From Pristionchus mayeri (Eukaryota; Nematoda; Chromadorea; Rhabditida; Neodiplogasteridae), in the NCBI GenBank assembly GCA_036245805.1, contig BTRK01000006.1:39870901-39934900 (forward strand): a stretch of DNA of 64,000 nt. Direction: 5' to 3'. The notes under the pieces are model-generated. The model searched no databases. It saw nothing but the letters and a program-made list of their open reading frames with translations, and had not been told where the DNA came from. Both the position numbers and the translations under genes were made by a program. Below, in pieces: positions 32,076 through 43,611 of this stretch. Each line of letters starts with the position of its first letter. Position 1 is the stretch's first letter.

Positions 32076-33439
32076 AAGATACCATTTTTACTGATTTAAT
32101 GATTTATCAGGTTGAGCATAAAGTTTTGCGAGATTTTGACTAAAGTGCATCCTGACATCTACCATCGTTCGTTGTTGCCCAATCAACTCAGATCTTTCAA
32201 TGCTAGATAGCGTCATTTATACTCTCTTTAGCGCACACTATCATAGATCTGTCCGACCAATGGAAATAAAACAGCGATGTAGCAAACTTCATGTGGCTAA
32301 CCAACTACATCACTTTTCAAAAGATTATAATTTCTTTTAGAACGGAGATAAGACCCTATGTTAACCACAGTTGTAAAGCATGACTGACATATATTGTACT
32401 GGTAATGTTGAGACTGATCAGCCATAAAGGGCCTACTAGAAATAAGCGCGGAATCAGAATTTGAGTTTTCATGACGATTGTCAAGATAAGTTTTTGGGGT
32501 ACTGAATCTGTACCGATAGTTCTTGGGGTTTCAATTATTTATGAATGTGAACTACCTTTATAGTACAAGTCAAAATTCCATTTGGAAGAGAATGCGGATC
32601 TCCATTCATGAACAGGGTTTTTCGGGGTTTAGGTGTCCAATTTTGAACATCAAAATACACACTTTTGACGTTTTTGTGCTAACCACGTTGTTTGAAGGGT
32701 GGTTCTTTCGTGCTAAAATTAACGAACAACCCTTACCCTATTACTCACTAATTAGGAATATTGTGGAGGTCGCTACTTTTTCTAGGGTGAGCCGTGCCTG
32801 AAGACCCTCCATATCAGCGTTTTCGGAATTTTCAGTGAAAAAATAATTCATGTGCAAATGTCACTTTTTTAGATGAGAAAGCCAATTGGGCTCTTAAAAA
32901 TCGTTGCAATAGACAACCCTATTGGTAGTTATAACAGCGCCCATATGTAGCTGTCAGTCTCGTTAATCCGCGAAACAGGTGATTTGTTTGAGAGAACTCT
33001 GATTTTTCTAAGTACCCGTGATTCATTGACCTATACGAAGCGCATACTGAATTCCACAGCTCTCTCGTTTTGTTACTAGGTAGTGCACGCCTCGGGCTTC
33101 TAAACAAACTTGATGAGCTTCAATCGAAAAATTCCTCAGCAAAGTATAGCAATTTAAAAGAAAATCAATATTTTTCTGAAAAATCCAAAGTTATGCAGAC
33201 TTTGATTTATCGCAAAGTAGAGTTATTTGCTCTAGTTAAAATATATTATTCTCAAGGTTGAACATGTCCCTATATATCGACATCAGGACAGCAGATGGTT
33301 ATTTTTGCAAAAGAAACTGCGCGAACTCAAAGTTGATAGCCAAAATCGCGCAAAACTTTATGCTCAACCTAATACAAAAAACTGCAAGCATGAACATTGT
33401 TATCAAGATTTTTCCTTGTGTTTGTTTTGCCTTTTTCTC
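32076..33439. other. Intergenic DNA without supported genes
   Basis: AT-rich; the frames at 32523-33261 have no splice signals in the right phase and no recognisable motif. Confidence 0.4.
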
Positions 33440-33735
33440 TGTGTCACCCTGGGTTCTCGGGCACCGAGGCATTGCCTAGTATGGCAGAGAAAACGAGAGC
33501 AATGGATTGGGGGAACGAGAGAGGGACGGGAGAGAAATAGAGCGCTCTCCCCTCTTCTCTCTCTGTACCCAGTGCACGCAGATGCTCAAGGGAGGGGATC
33601 GGGTGCATGGGAGACGAACCGAGTGCGATGGAAGACAGATTGGGTACAGATGGGGACTATTCGGGTGCGTGCCGAACGCCTTTATCTCCTTTCTCGTCTC
33701 TTTACAGCTCCCTGCTCATTCTAATGGCAGGATCT
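33440..33735 (+). repeat. Dispersed repeat family R-B, copy 3
   Basis: Begins near CCTGGGTTCTCGGGCACCGA (shared with 26755 in copy 1) and contains GATGCTCAAGGGAGGGGATC and GAGTGCGATGGAAGACAGAT. The three overlapping frames at 33305-33795 are repeat sequence. Confidence 0.7.
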
Positions 33736-34126
33736 CACTCTTGGTCTTGTCTAGCATTGTCTCTCTCATTTAACAACATATCTAGGAAAGGTTGACTTGT
33801 ACAGCAATTAGGCTGTTGTGATTAGCTGAAATATAATGAAGGTTCGCTCGGAATCCATGTGATTCTGAAAAGGCAACCAGTAGATAGGTACCATGAACAT
33901 ATCATCAACGGCATTTAATAAGTTCATCGAGATTGAGGTTTTCGGAATTCAGATGAAATGTTGATCCAAGTAGTGAAAACTATTTCCTACGCGCAAAAAG
34001 AAATACGAAGGCAAAAGTAACGATGCAACAGAAATTGAGACGAATCATGTTAAGACGTGGAGCTAATGTACTGGTTGTTCATGCTAAATCACGAGGAACA
34101 AAAGGTTTCTAAATACAAGGTGATCA
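33736..34126. other. Intergenic DNA before the ZF-D 3' end
   Basis: No exon or repeat seen; presumably includes the ZF-D 3' UTR. Confidence 0.35.
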
Positions 34127-37100
34127 TTATATTCTCGTCCTCATCGGTTTCATCGCGAGAGCCTCCGTCTTCTGCAGTTTGTCGTCCTTCTCTGCCACAC
34201 TGCGCGCCGTCTCGTACAGGAAGTGCATCCCCTTCGCGCACGATGGAAATCTCTGAAGGCGATCGACTTTGACCCAATGCGCTTCTACTTTAACCATATT
34301 TTTGTATATTTTGCATATGTTCTAACATCAGTATTTGGCATGGGAATTGCACTCATGAAATTCTGATTAGTGTTATTAACGTTTCTAGCAGATATCATTG
34401 ATATAACTCACATCAAGCCAGTGCGCGAACATCTCATGGCAGTGGGAAGCCATGAACGAGCAGGTGTTGCACCGCATTATCTTCGCCTGAGAAATAAAGG
34501 ATTAATTCGTAACTCGTAGCGATCCTTTTGTCGATATTTATGTCAATTACAATAACTTACATTATAAGTGATGAGCCGAGGGTGAAACACCTCCATGTGG
34601 TTGATGAATTGAGAGAACGAGTTGAGCTTGAGACTGCAGTAGGGGCAGGCCGGAGCTAAAATATTCCAATGATCCGCCATATACTCAACTATGCGATTCC
34701 TACATTCACTCCCACCACCGATTTTGCCTATTAACGAACGAATAAGGCTACGAATTGACCGATGAATCGTTTCTCGAACTCTTTCACATTATGCATTCTA
34801 GGGTCTAGATAGATAAAATGAGGGAAAGTTCAAAATTCAATGTCCGAAATTATGAATCTGGAAACGTACATTCAGGGAAAACGAAGGTCGACGTATTCCT
34901 CCATCCCGAGTGAAGAACCTACCATAAGAACATTTATCCCATGTGGATTTTAATAATGTTTAATTCGATTTTTGAGTGTTTTCACAAATGATAATCGGTT
35001 TTTCGTACCGCTGTATGTTCCCTGATATCGTCCTGTTTTGCTGATCGGAAATCGCATTCGTCGTAGGGACACTTAGTAACGAAACTGCAAATAGACAATT
35101 AGTTGAAAGACTTTTTGTCCATGACCCTGTGAAAATCCGTGAGAAAGGGAGTTTCCAGTATACAGTTGCGGAGAAAAGTTTAGTACCAAATTTCAAATGA
35201 TCATAACTTCTTTCAAAATTGAGATAAAGACTTACGGTTTGGAGCATTCGAGAGATACACCCCAGGACATTATCAGTATATGGATGATGTGCTGAAACCT
35301 ATATATCGCGGGTTACAAAATTTATTTTCTCGGAGATCTTTCGATTTGATTTTTTTAAACTTCTGCCGAACTGCGCTATGATGTCAAATTCATTTTGGTA
35401 AGAGTGCCTCCCCCGATGATGCGAATCCACTATCCAGCATGTTTGGCGCTTCTCGATGAGAGTCGGTATATCGAATTTCCTAGACCTCACTAATTTTATT
35501 TTTTGGCTATATCTTCGGAACAAATTGAGCTAAAGGGTAAACTTTCACAGGTGTCATACTGCCGTGATGGAGCAACAACCTGCCAAGTTTCATAGCGAAC
35601 GGAATGAAAATTGCAAAAATCGAAAAGTTTTGTTCACCAATATTCAGCAACATGAAAGTACCCAATCGGGTGCAGCGAAAAATCTGATTTCTTGTCACTT
35701 TATCAGAGGTCTTCTGAGAGATCACAGTTGCCGTTTGACAAAAAGCTCAAACTGCTTGAATCCAATACCCATGTATAGGGTTGATTTGTCTAAGGTCAAG
35801 GAACTTTAATTTCAAGTTTCGAAGCCGTAAAATGTAAACAACCTAAAAGCCGGCTCTCAAAATTTCGAAAATTTGATAATTCATGAGGTACTTCAATATT
35901 GAGTTACAACGACGTTAAAAAAGTAAAAATGACCGCCTCGACGAGCTGAACAACTTTCATGTTGGACCCAAAAAGATTCGAAATAGTTGAAATACAGAAA
36001 ACGTTGAAAAACCTGTATTTCAACTATTTCGAATCTTTTTGGGTCCAACATGAAAGTTGTTCAGCTCGTCGAGGCGGTCATTTTGACTTTTTTAACGTCG
36101 TTGTAACTCAATATTGAAGTACCTCATGAATTCTCAAATTTTCGAAATTTTGTTTACATTTTACGGCTTCGAAACTTGAAATTAAAGTTCCTTGACCTTA
36201 GACAAATCAACCCTATACATGGGTATTGGATTCAAGCAGTTTGAGCTTTTTGTCAAACGAGGTCTGGATTTCATGCATAGACGAAGTGGTGTAGTGGTCT
36301 ATGGCGCGCCCTCCCATTCCATCCCACCACCCGGGTTCGATTCCCGGCCGTGACACCGTCTCCGCCTCACCAAGGCGCCTACCCATTGGGGACGGGGAAT
36401 TGGTAGTCGTGACTAGATCACGCAGGTAAATAGGCCTGGCGAAAGGTGGGCACTCCGGACTGAATCCGCCCAAATTGACACTGGCCTAGCAGTGTTCTCC
36501 CGCGAGCCCAGTCTCGAAGTCGGGATGTACCTTTACCTTTACCTCAGAAGACCTCTGTTATGCAGAAACTATTAGAGAAATGCTGTGCAAAATTGCGAGA
36601 TTGGGCGATTCTTATACCTATTTTTCATGTGAATACTCGGCGAGGGTCAGAGTGGAGCGGCTGTTCAGAAGTAGGCGGACTCAAAAATCTCATTATCCGA
36701 ACACGAAGATTTCAAGTCAAATGATCCCAATTCAACGATAAATGTGCATAACTTGGCCTAAATATGCTACCATGTTGGTTTAGTGCAAATCTGGCAATGC
36801 TCTATTTTTCCTCAAACCTCATGAACGCATTCCTTAATCACTGACCCTCCCCGAGTATTCGCATGCAACATGGTTATAAAGAAATGCCTGTTCTCGCAAT
36901 TTCGCACAGTTAGTCTTTAATAGTTCCTTCATAAAGTGACAAAAAATCAGATTTTTCGCTGAACCCGATTGGGTGCTTTCATGTTGCTGAATATTGGTGA
37001 ACACAATTTTTCGATTTTTGCAATTTTCAGTCCTTTCGCTATGAAACTTGGCAGGTTGTTGCTCCATCAGGACAGTTTCACACTTGTGAAATTTTGACCC

Positions 37101-40100
37101 CGTTAGCTCAATTTGTTCCGAAGATATAGCCAAAAAAACAAAATTTGTGAGGTCTCGGAACATCGATATACCGAATCTCATAGAGACACGCTGGATAGTG
37201 GATTTGCATCATCGGGGGAGGTACTCTCACCAAAACGAATTTGACATCATAGCGCAGTTCGGCAGAGGTTTAAAAAATCAAATTGAAAGATCTCCGAGAA
37301 AATAAATTTTGGAACCCGCGATATATATATCTATATATAGGTTTCAGCACATCATCCATATGCCGATAATGTCCTGGGGTGTATCTCTCGAATGCTCCAA
37401 ACCGTAAGTCTTTATCTCAATTTTGAAAGAAGTTATGATCATTTGAAAGTTGGTGCTAAACTTTTGTCCGCAACTGTATGAAAGAGATAATACTAGATGG
37501 GGCAGGGCGATGAGGCTAAGCACAGGAAGAAACTTACACGAGCCAGCTGTCTCTGTGGTAGGTTCGAACGTGCATGTCGAGTCTGTTCACAGGGAGAATC
37601 GTAGCTGCTTGCTTGCAGAAACGACAAGCAACTCCTCCAATGTCCTGAATTACTCCATTACTTTTAGCGGAATTTCAGACTTAAATGTTCACTTCTATGA
37701 TAATAAAGTTTTCCTTTTGCTTGTGTTAACTTCTTACATTTACTCTGCCCCTTCTGAAGTTCGGCACGATTTCACCTCCGTTCAAGCGAGTTTCCCGAGA
37801 AGTTGAAGGAGCTCTGAAATTTACATTATCTTATTCTTTCTTGTTCAAAGTTCCGGGAATCCATAAATAGAGTATTATTGGAAGCTATTAATATTCAACC
37901 AATTTATCATGTTCCACTCCGTGGTGCCAATTGTATTGAGGTTTTCGTACAGCAATGATCATTTGATTTTAATTTCGGACTGACCCCCAAGATGGCTGCA
38001 GAGCGATTGGGATGATGGGAGCGGGTGCCTCCAGAAAAGGCGGAGGACTCAACCCGAAACTACTGAAATTTTTTCTTTAAAAAAATTTAAGCTGTTCATT
38101 CAGCAATGCATGAAACGTACACTGTATCAGATACCGGTTCTTCAAGAGGCTCCTCCTTTACTTCAGCCTTCACCTGGAAAAGAGACGTACGCGTTCTGAT
38201 CGGTGTGAATAAAAGCTTACTTCAACAGGAGCTTGCTTGGACTTGCTTACTTGCTGTACGAGCGGTACGCAGTTAGTTTCCACAGAACCTGGAAATCAAT
38301 ACTTTTGATATTGTTCTTTAAAGGAGGAGGAAACTCAAAATTCAATTTTTGAAGCTATCGTATACACTGCTTAGAGCTCCACAACGATAAGAAGCTCCGA
38401 AATTTTCACATTGATATCTCTAATCCGAACAGAATTATAGCTAGTTGGCTGGGAGCCGTTTCAGGGAAAGCTCAGAGAAGGGGGCGAGATAGCACACGAC
38501 TTGAAGAGAGTGCGTACCTAGGTGAAACATATTCTAACCGTGCGCGCGTTTGCATTTACTCCTCCATTAATTGAGATAGTTTTATTTTCAGAAAAGTTGA
38601 CCAATAATCATTTTTATAATGATTTGAAAAGTTGACCAATAATCATTTTTATAATGATTTGTTGGACCATCATCGTAGTCGACTTCCTCCTTTTTGATTT
38701 CATGCTCCTCCTTCACTTCGGCGTAGGTATGCGGCTCCTCCAGGTCCAACTCGATGTGAAATGGACCTTTAAAGAGTTAATTAACATGATCATGACATTC
38801 AACTGTATTCTAAATCGTTATGAACATCAACTCACGGGCCACTGCAATATTCGAGGTAGATTCCATCCGAGGGGCGAGACGCACTCGCTTTGAGGGAAGA
38901 ACTGCAACGATGTCGTGAGATGCAAATCATTTTGATTTAGGTTATATTTGCTTCATCAGTCCTACTAATGCAAAAACTGGTCACTACAATCCGGCTTAGA
39001 AGATACCCCGTTGCTTGGAAGAAGAGCATTTTCCATCAGGATATGGATAAATAATAAGGACAACGAGATAATGACTAATATTGTGTAAGTGATTCACTGA
39101 TATCTGGCGAATCTTCTCGATCGAGTCTTGCAGCAGTCTCCTTCTGCTGCAGCAGCCCGCGACGGGCCTTGTCTTCGCCTACCGTTATCTGAAGGATTAC
39201 ATTGAATGGGAATGTCAAAAAGTTGGCAATAAGCCGGCTTTGTTGTTCAAAACACTAGATGTGGTATGACTGTTTAGATCACTACTGAGCTAAAAAAGAT
39301 TTTTTCGGTGTCTCGACAATGCAAAACAAGTCCTTCAGTAGCATCATACGACAGCATTGAGTACTCAATGCAATAATTAGGCAAATTTTTCTTTTTCGAC
39401 CCATTTATCACGTGTCTTCTGAGAGATTGCACGAAAACGGACCCCCCCCCCCTGCGGAACTAGGAGCCCCAACTTTGAGCAGTATCCTCGGGAAATTTAT
39501 GCTGGAGTATATTGGGGACAAGAAAACTTTTGGCGTTGGCCGTTTTTTTCAGAACCGGCTTTTAGGTATTTTCCGGTTCTGCTCACGGCCCTACCATAAG
39601 TCAGCTCCCAGATGAGCTACAAGGATGGCATGGTGCTCAAAAAACCGGAAAATTATTTCCAGAAACTTTCCTGTTGACGTCGAAAACTAACGAAGTTATC
39701 TTTATGTTGAAAGCCGAGAAAAACTGATTTTTAAATGGAAAAATAAATCATAGCGGCTCGGGGACCCCCCTTTAAGAAACTTCTGAGACCGGATTCGGAT
39801 TCTATGATATCGATTTAGTCTAAGAAGAAATAGAGCTAAGGTCGGGAGGCGTGACAATGTACATCTTTTGAGCCAAAAAGACCGAAAATGCCCGTATTTT
39901 CACAATTTCGGGGATTTCGAAGCCTGACAGGTCGAACATTTTAAACTCAATCGTGTTCATTTTGGGCTTAAAATTCTTCAAAATCACTCATATTGATAAT
40001 TCTTGACAATTTATGTCAATTGCGGACAAAAATATTTTCGCCGAAAAATCTCTTCTTTCGAGGAACCCGTTCGAAAACGAGATTTTTCGACGAAAATATT

Positions 40101-43068
40101 TTTGTCCTCAATTGACATAAATTGTCAAGAATTATCAATATGAGTGATCTGAGCCCAAAATGAACAAGATTGAGTTTAAAATGTTCGACCTGTCAGGCTT
40201 CCAAATCCCCGAAATGGTGAAAATACGGGCAGTTTCGATGTTTTTATCTCAAAAGATGTACATTGTCACGCCTCCCGACCTTAGTTCTATTTTTTCTTGG
40301 ACTAAATCGATATCATAGAATCCGAATCCGGTCTCAGAAGTTTCTTAAAGGAGGGAGGGGGTCCCCGAGCCGCTAGGATTTATTTTTCGATTTAAAAATC
40401 AGTTTTTCTCGGTTTTCAACATAAAGATAACTTCGTTAGTTTTCGAAGTCAACAGGAAAATTTCTGGAAATAATTTTCCGGTTTTTTGAGCACCATGCCA
40501 TCCTTGTAGCTCATCTGGGAGCTGACTTATGGTAGGGCCGGGAGCAGAACCGGAAAATACCTAAAAGCCGGTTCCGAAAAAAACGGCCAACGCCAAAAGT
40601 TTTCTTGTCCCCAATATACTCCAGCATAAATTTCCCGAGGATACTGCTCAAAGTTGGGGCTCCTAGTTCCGGGCGGTCCTGCAATCTCTCAGAAGACGCG
40701 TGTTATATCAAGAAAGAATAGTGATAAGCTCACCATGCGCGATCCATCTGCCGACATGAGTGGTCCTCGCTGCTTCCCGCTCTTCGCCGTCTTGCCCACT
40801 GCGAGTGACTGAAGGTGCAGGAGGTTGTTGATCTTGTGCTGCTCCATCATCACATTCACCTGAACATTTACTATTTCCCCTTTTTTATTTAGATAGTATC
40901 ATCCTAAAGAGTGAAGAAGCATTGCAGCTTTGCTTGTCTATTCACTGGAAGTCGTTTAGTAGGTGACTGCATAGGTAGCCTAGTTCAGTAAAGGGAAATG
41001 CATTATTTTCAGTGCTAGGCTCCCGCGAGAACACTGCTAAGACAGACTATTCAATTTCAATAGCCCATGAAAGATGTGCTCTCACCTCGCGCTGCTTCGT
41101 GACCATACAGTATCCGTTGAGCTGCTCCAAGAATATGGCGAAGGACCGCGCGAACTTATGAAGGGTGATCTGGAAAATATACTACTCACTTCGACATGCA
41201 TGTATGTCACGTCAGATTTTCCGTTGAACGATCACACAATATATCGAGTTTGGTATGTTTACTGTAGCCACATCCTTTGGGCAATAGGTCGGATAACTTT
41301 CCCGATTATAACCAATTTCACAGAAGCATTTTTGACACTTTGGGAACCTACTATGAACGTAATGGCACAATTTTTGATTGTGATCCGACGGTGATCAACC
41401 GACCTAGTGCCACCCTTTGCAGTCTAGGAACTGAGTGAATTGGTACAAACCTCGTGAGTCTGCTTGCTCGATTTGCACATGTCCAGCATATCGAATGTTG
41501 CGAAGAGAAGGGAAGACGTCTTGAAGGGCTGAAATGTGACTAATGTGTATATTTATTACCCGAATAAGCATGGATAGAATTGCTTATAATTATTCTGATT
41601 TGATGTCAAACAGCATTTATCTTTGCCACCTAGATATGGCTAGAGACCGTAAGGTTGGTGACCGAATTGCTTTGGCATGGTCATTTGTGGGTCTAATGTA
41701 TCCCTTTGAGGCTAAATAAGGCCATACTTTTTGCCGTTTGGAGATTTCGTATCGTTGACTCGAGTTATGGCCCAAAAACACCTCGAAAGAGTCACAACGG
41801 AAAGGGAGTCGAAATCGGGACGAGACCGAAGTGGGCGGAGCCCGATCTGCCTGGTTTCTCCAAAAGTTTGAGCATAGCTTCGCATCGAGCTTGCTCGAGG
41901 ATGAGAGGAAAGGCATAGGTTCTCAAGAGCGCGCGCTCTCTGCACACGCCGGGTGAGAGACAAGCGAGAAATTAGAGAGGAAGCACGGCCCCTTTGCAGT
42001 TCCATTAGCGCACGCTCTTGAACCTTTGAAATGAAATGATTAATCGGAAAAAAATCCTAAAAATACGTTCTCGGTGTCAATCGACGCCTAAAATCAGGAA
42101 CTATTCATCACACCATGCCCGTGCTAAGAATTGTCATCGGAACCTTTCCATTTCCCTATCATGAACCCTAAATCGGCCTTTTTTAGATATTTCTGATTAG
42201 ATAATGCATGACGGGCACCCTGTCGTTTATAGACACTAGTCAGACGTACCCAAAAAAATTTTTTCCATATTGTTTGCATAAGTATTCGCTGCGTCATTTC
42301 GAGAACCAGATTTCGGTGCGCCTCTTTCTCCTCCTAAGTGGGCGGAGCCTGCGATCTCTAGATATGGCATCGTATTTTCATGAACCTCATCTATCATCAC
42401 GAATCTGTAATTTATCGCCCGCTTAGAATGCATGATTGATATGTCGGAGCAATTTTTGCACAAGAATTGGGCTCAATTTCGCACGCCCCGTGGCAGACCT
42501 CCATTCATCTAAGTGGACAAGGATTCCGATAGTAAGATCACTTTTACGATATGAAGATCTAGGAAATGCCAGTGGGCTATGTGCTATACTCCCTATCATA
42601 TCATATGATGTATTAGCCGAAGACAAAATATCGATGTGAAATCGATAATTTCATAAAATTTATCCACAATTTGTGCTGCATGTATCACCCTTGCAGTCAT
42701 AAAAAAGGTTTTATCTCTCACCTTCTTATGCTGCACGCACTCGATGGCACTGTACAGCAACTCGGTGATGGTGAACATCACTCGATTATGCTGATCGAAC
42801 TGGAAAGTAAACAGCTTCACATTGATTATCACATAAAGTTCCCGTAGTATAGTGTATCATGAGTTCCTAGAGCATTATGATGTTGTTTTGATAACTTTTT
42901 TATACCTAAAATGTCAAAAAAAGTTGAGGAGTAACATTGGGTGAGATAAATGATAAGGTTAATTTATGGTCAGACCTCCTTGCGGCATAGCCGAAGTGAC
43001 TCGTTGAGGTCGGTCTTGATCGCCTCGAAGTTGCCCCGCAAGGCGCCAGTCGTCTTGAGATCTGTCAT
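34127..43068 (-). CDS. Multi-finger C2H2-type zinc-finger protein ZF-D
   Basis: Exons that join in phase: 43068-42976, 42799-42722, 41528-41451, 41169-41086, 40859-40734, 39188-39098, 38901-38836, 38766-38668, 38288-38221, 38173-38121, 38062-37981, 37644-37538, 35084-35009, 34655-34561, 34486-34412, 34252-34127. One short exon (near 34790, reading MHNVKEFEKRF) is unresolved. Architecture as ZF-A: MTDLKTTGALRGNFEAIKTD, FDQHNRVMFTITELL, LHKFARSFAIFLEQLNGY, linker motifs VKEEHEIKKEE and VKEEPLEEP, finger 1 (CRFCKQA...HVRTYH), finger 2 (CPYDECDFRS), finger 3 (CPYCSLKLN...HMEVFHPRL), the Cys motif (CNTCSFMASHCHEMFAHW), and a C-terminal exon of exactly 126 nt as in ZF-A. Introns are swollen by elements at 35163-37476, 39409-40702 and 41641-42358. 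ZF-E lies directly upstream in the same direction. Confidence 0.78.
35704..36557. mobile_element. Palindromic element FB5 nested inside FB3
   Basis: The ends are CAGAGGTCTTCTGAG and its exact complement, flanked by TTAT on each side. The halves mirror each other around 36010 (for example GAATCTTTTTGGGTCCAACA at 36032 and its complement at 35962). The right arm is interrupted by a tRNA-like SINE. The end motif TCTTCTGAGAGAT and the TTAT flanks are shared with the element at 39409-40702. Confidence 0.75.
36262..36545 (+). mobile_element. tRNA-derived SINE
   Basis: The head has a tRNA-like internal RNA polymerase III promoter: an A box (TGGTGTAGTGG at 36288) and a B box (GGTTCGATTCC at 36334), spaced about as in a tRNA. 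A tRNA-unrelated body follows, and then a tail of TTTACC units (TACCTTTACCTTTACC). That head-body-simple-tail layout is typical of SINEs. It interrupts the right arm of FB5, with loss of a few arm bases. It does not fold into a full tRNA, so it is not called a tRNA gene. Confidence 0.7.
38591..38660. repeat. 35-bp tandem duplication
   Basis: Two adjacent identical copies of a unit beginning GAAAAGTTGACCAATAATCA and ending ATAATGATTT, just past the 3' end of a ZF-D linker exon. A simple local duplication with no coding role. Confidence 0.8.
39409..40702. mobile_element. Palindromic element FB4 in a ZF-D intron
   Basis: The ends CACGTGTCTTCTGAGAGATT and the near-complement ending at 40702 are flanked by TTAT. 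The two halves of about 620 bp are complementary around 40055 (AATATTTTTGTCC mirrors GGACAAAAATATT). The arms share GACAAGAAAAC and CCGGCTTTTAGG with FB1. No coding frame. It lies between ZF-D exons 5 and 6. Confidence 0.8.
41631..42368. mobile_element. MULE-like non-autonomous element with 10-bp target duplication (copy 2)
   Basis: A 718-bp element (41641-42358) between perfect direct repeats TAGATATGGC (41631-41640 and 42359-42368). The left 340 bp and the right end (AAGTGGGCGGAGCCTGCGAT) match the element at 25759-26502. The three 70-100 residue frames within it are not genes. It lies in a ZF-D intron, between exons 2 and 3. Confidence 0.8.
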
Positions 43069-43611
43069 TTCTGAAGAAAACAAATACTCAAATAAACGCA
43101 CATTCATTAACAAATTCTAGTGAAAAAGAAGTGTGATTAACATTATGTTATGCTTTACAAAAAAATACATGCGAAAATAAAAAAAAGTGATGTTGTGTAA
43201 GTAGGAAAAGTCTCCATTGGTACACCACGACGCGCATTCCTACCGTACCCATTTATCCCGTACTGAAATAACGTAATTCCTGGATGTCTAACTTCCGGAT
43301 TCGGTTTGCTACTGAAAAATTTATGTAATTGAATATTTCCGAAACGCTTTAAATTAGTATTTTATATTTTAAAAAATAGAGCATGGGAAAATGAGATTCG
43401 TAATATACAGTTCTGTCAGATCCCTACATGAAAACTTGACTACCGGAATCCCCGGATGTTTCCCGTGTTCCCCCGCCATTTTGAGGCTCATGCATAGAAA
43501 CAGCAAATATGTAGTATTCGAATATATTTATGATGGATCGAAAATGAATAATAATGTACATGAAAGCACAACATGATGACGATTGACAGCACCAATATTT
43601 TAATAAAACTA

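Larger units (their letters stand above)
35163..37476. mobile_element. Tc1/mariner-like palindromic element FB3 in a ZF-D intron
   Basis: The ends CAGTTGCGGAGAAAAGTTTA and the complement of TTTTGTCCGCAACTG are flanked by TA (35161-35162 and 37477-37478). The arms are inverted copies of at least 550 bp (35163-35700 against 36930-37476). No transposase is recognisable; the 36834-37181 and 35564-35809 frames are the two mirrored arms. A second palindrome (35704-36557) is inserted in it. It lies between the finger-1 and finger-2 exons of ZF-D. Confidence 0.8.

Noticed and set aside
36281..36357. A tRNA gene
   Set aside because: A and B boxes are good, but the acceptor and anticodon stems do not pair properly, and a SINE body with a TTTACC tail follows. 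Reported as a SINE.
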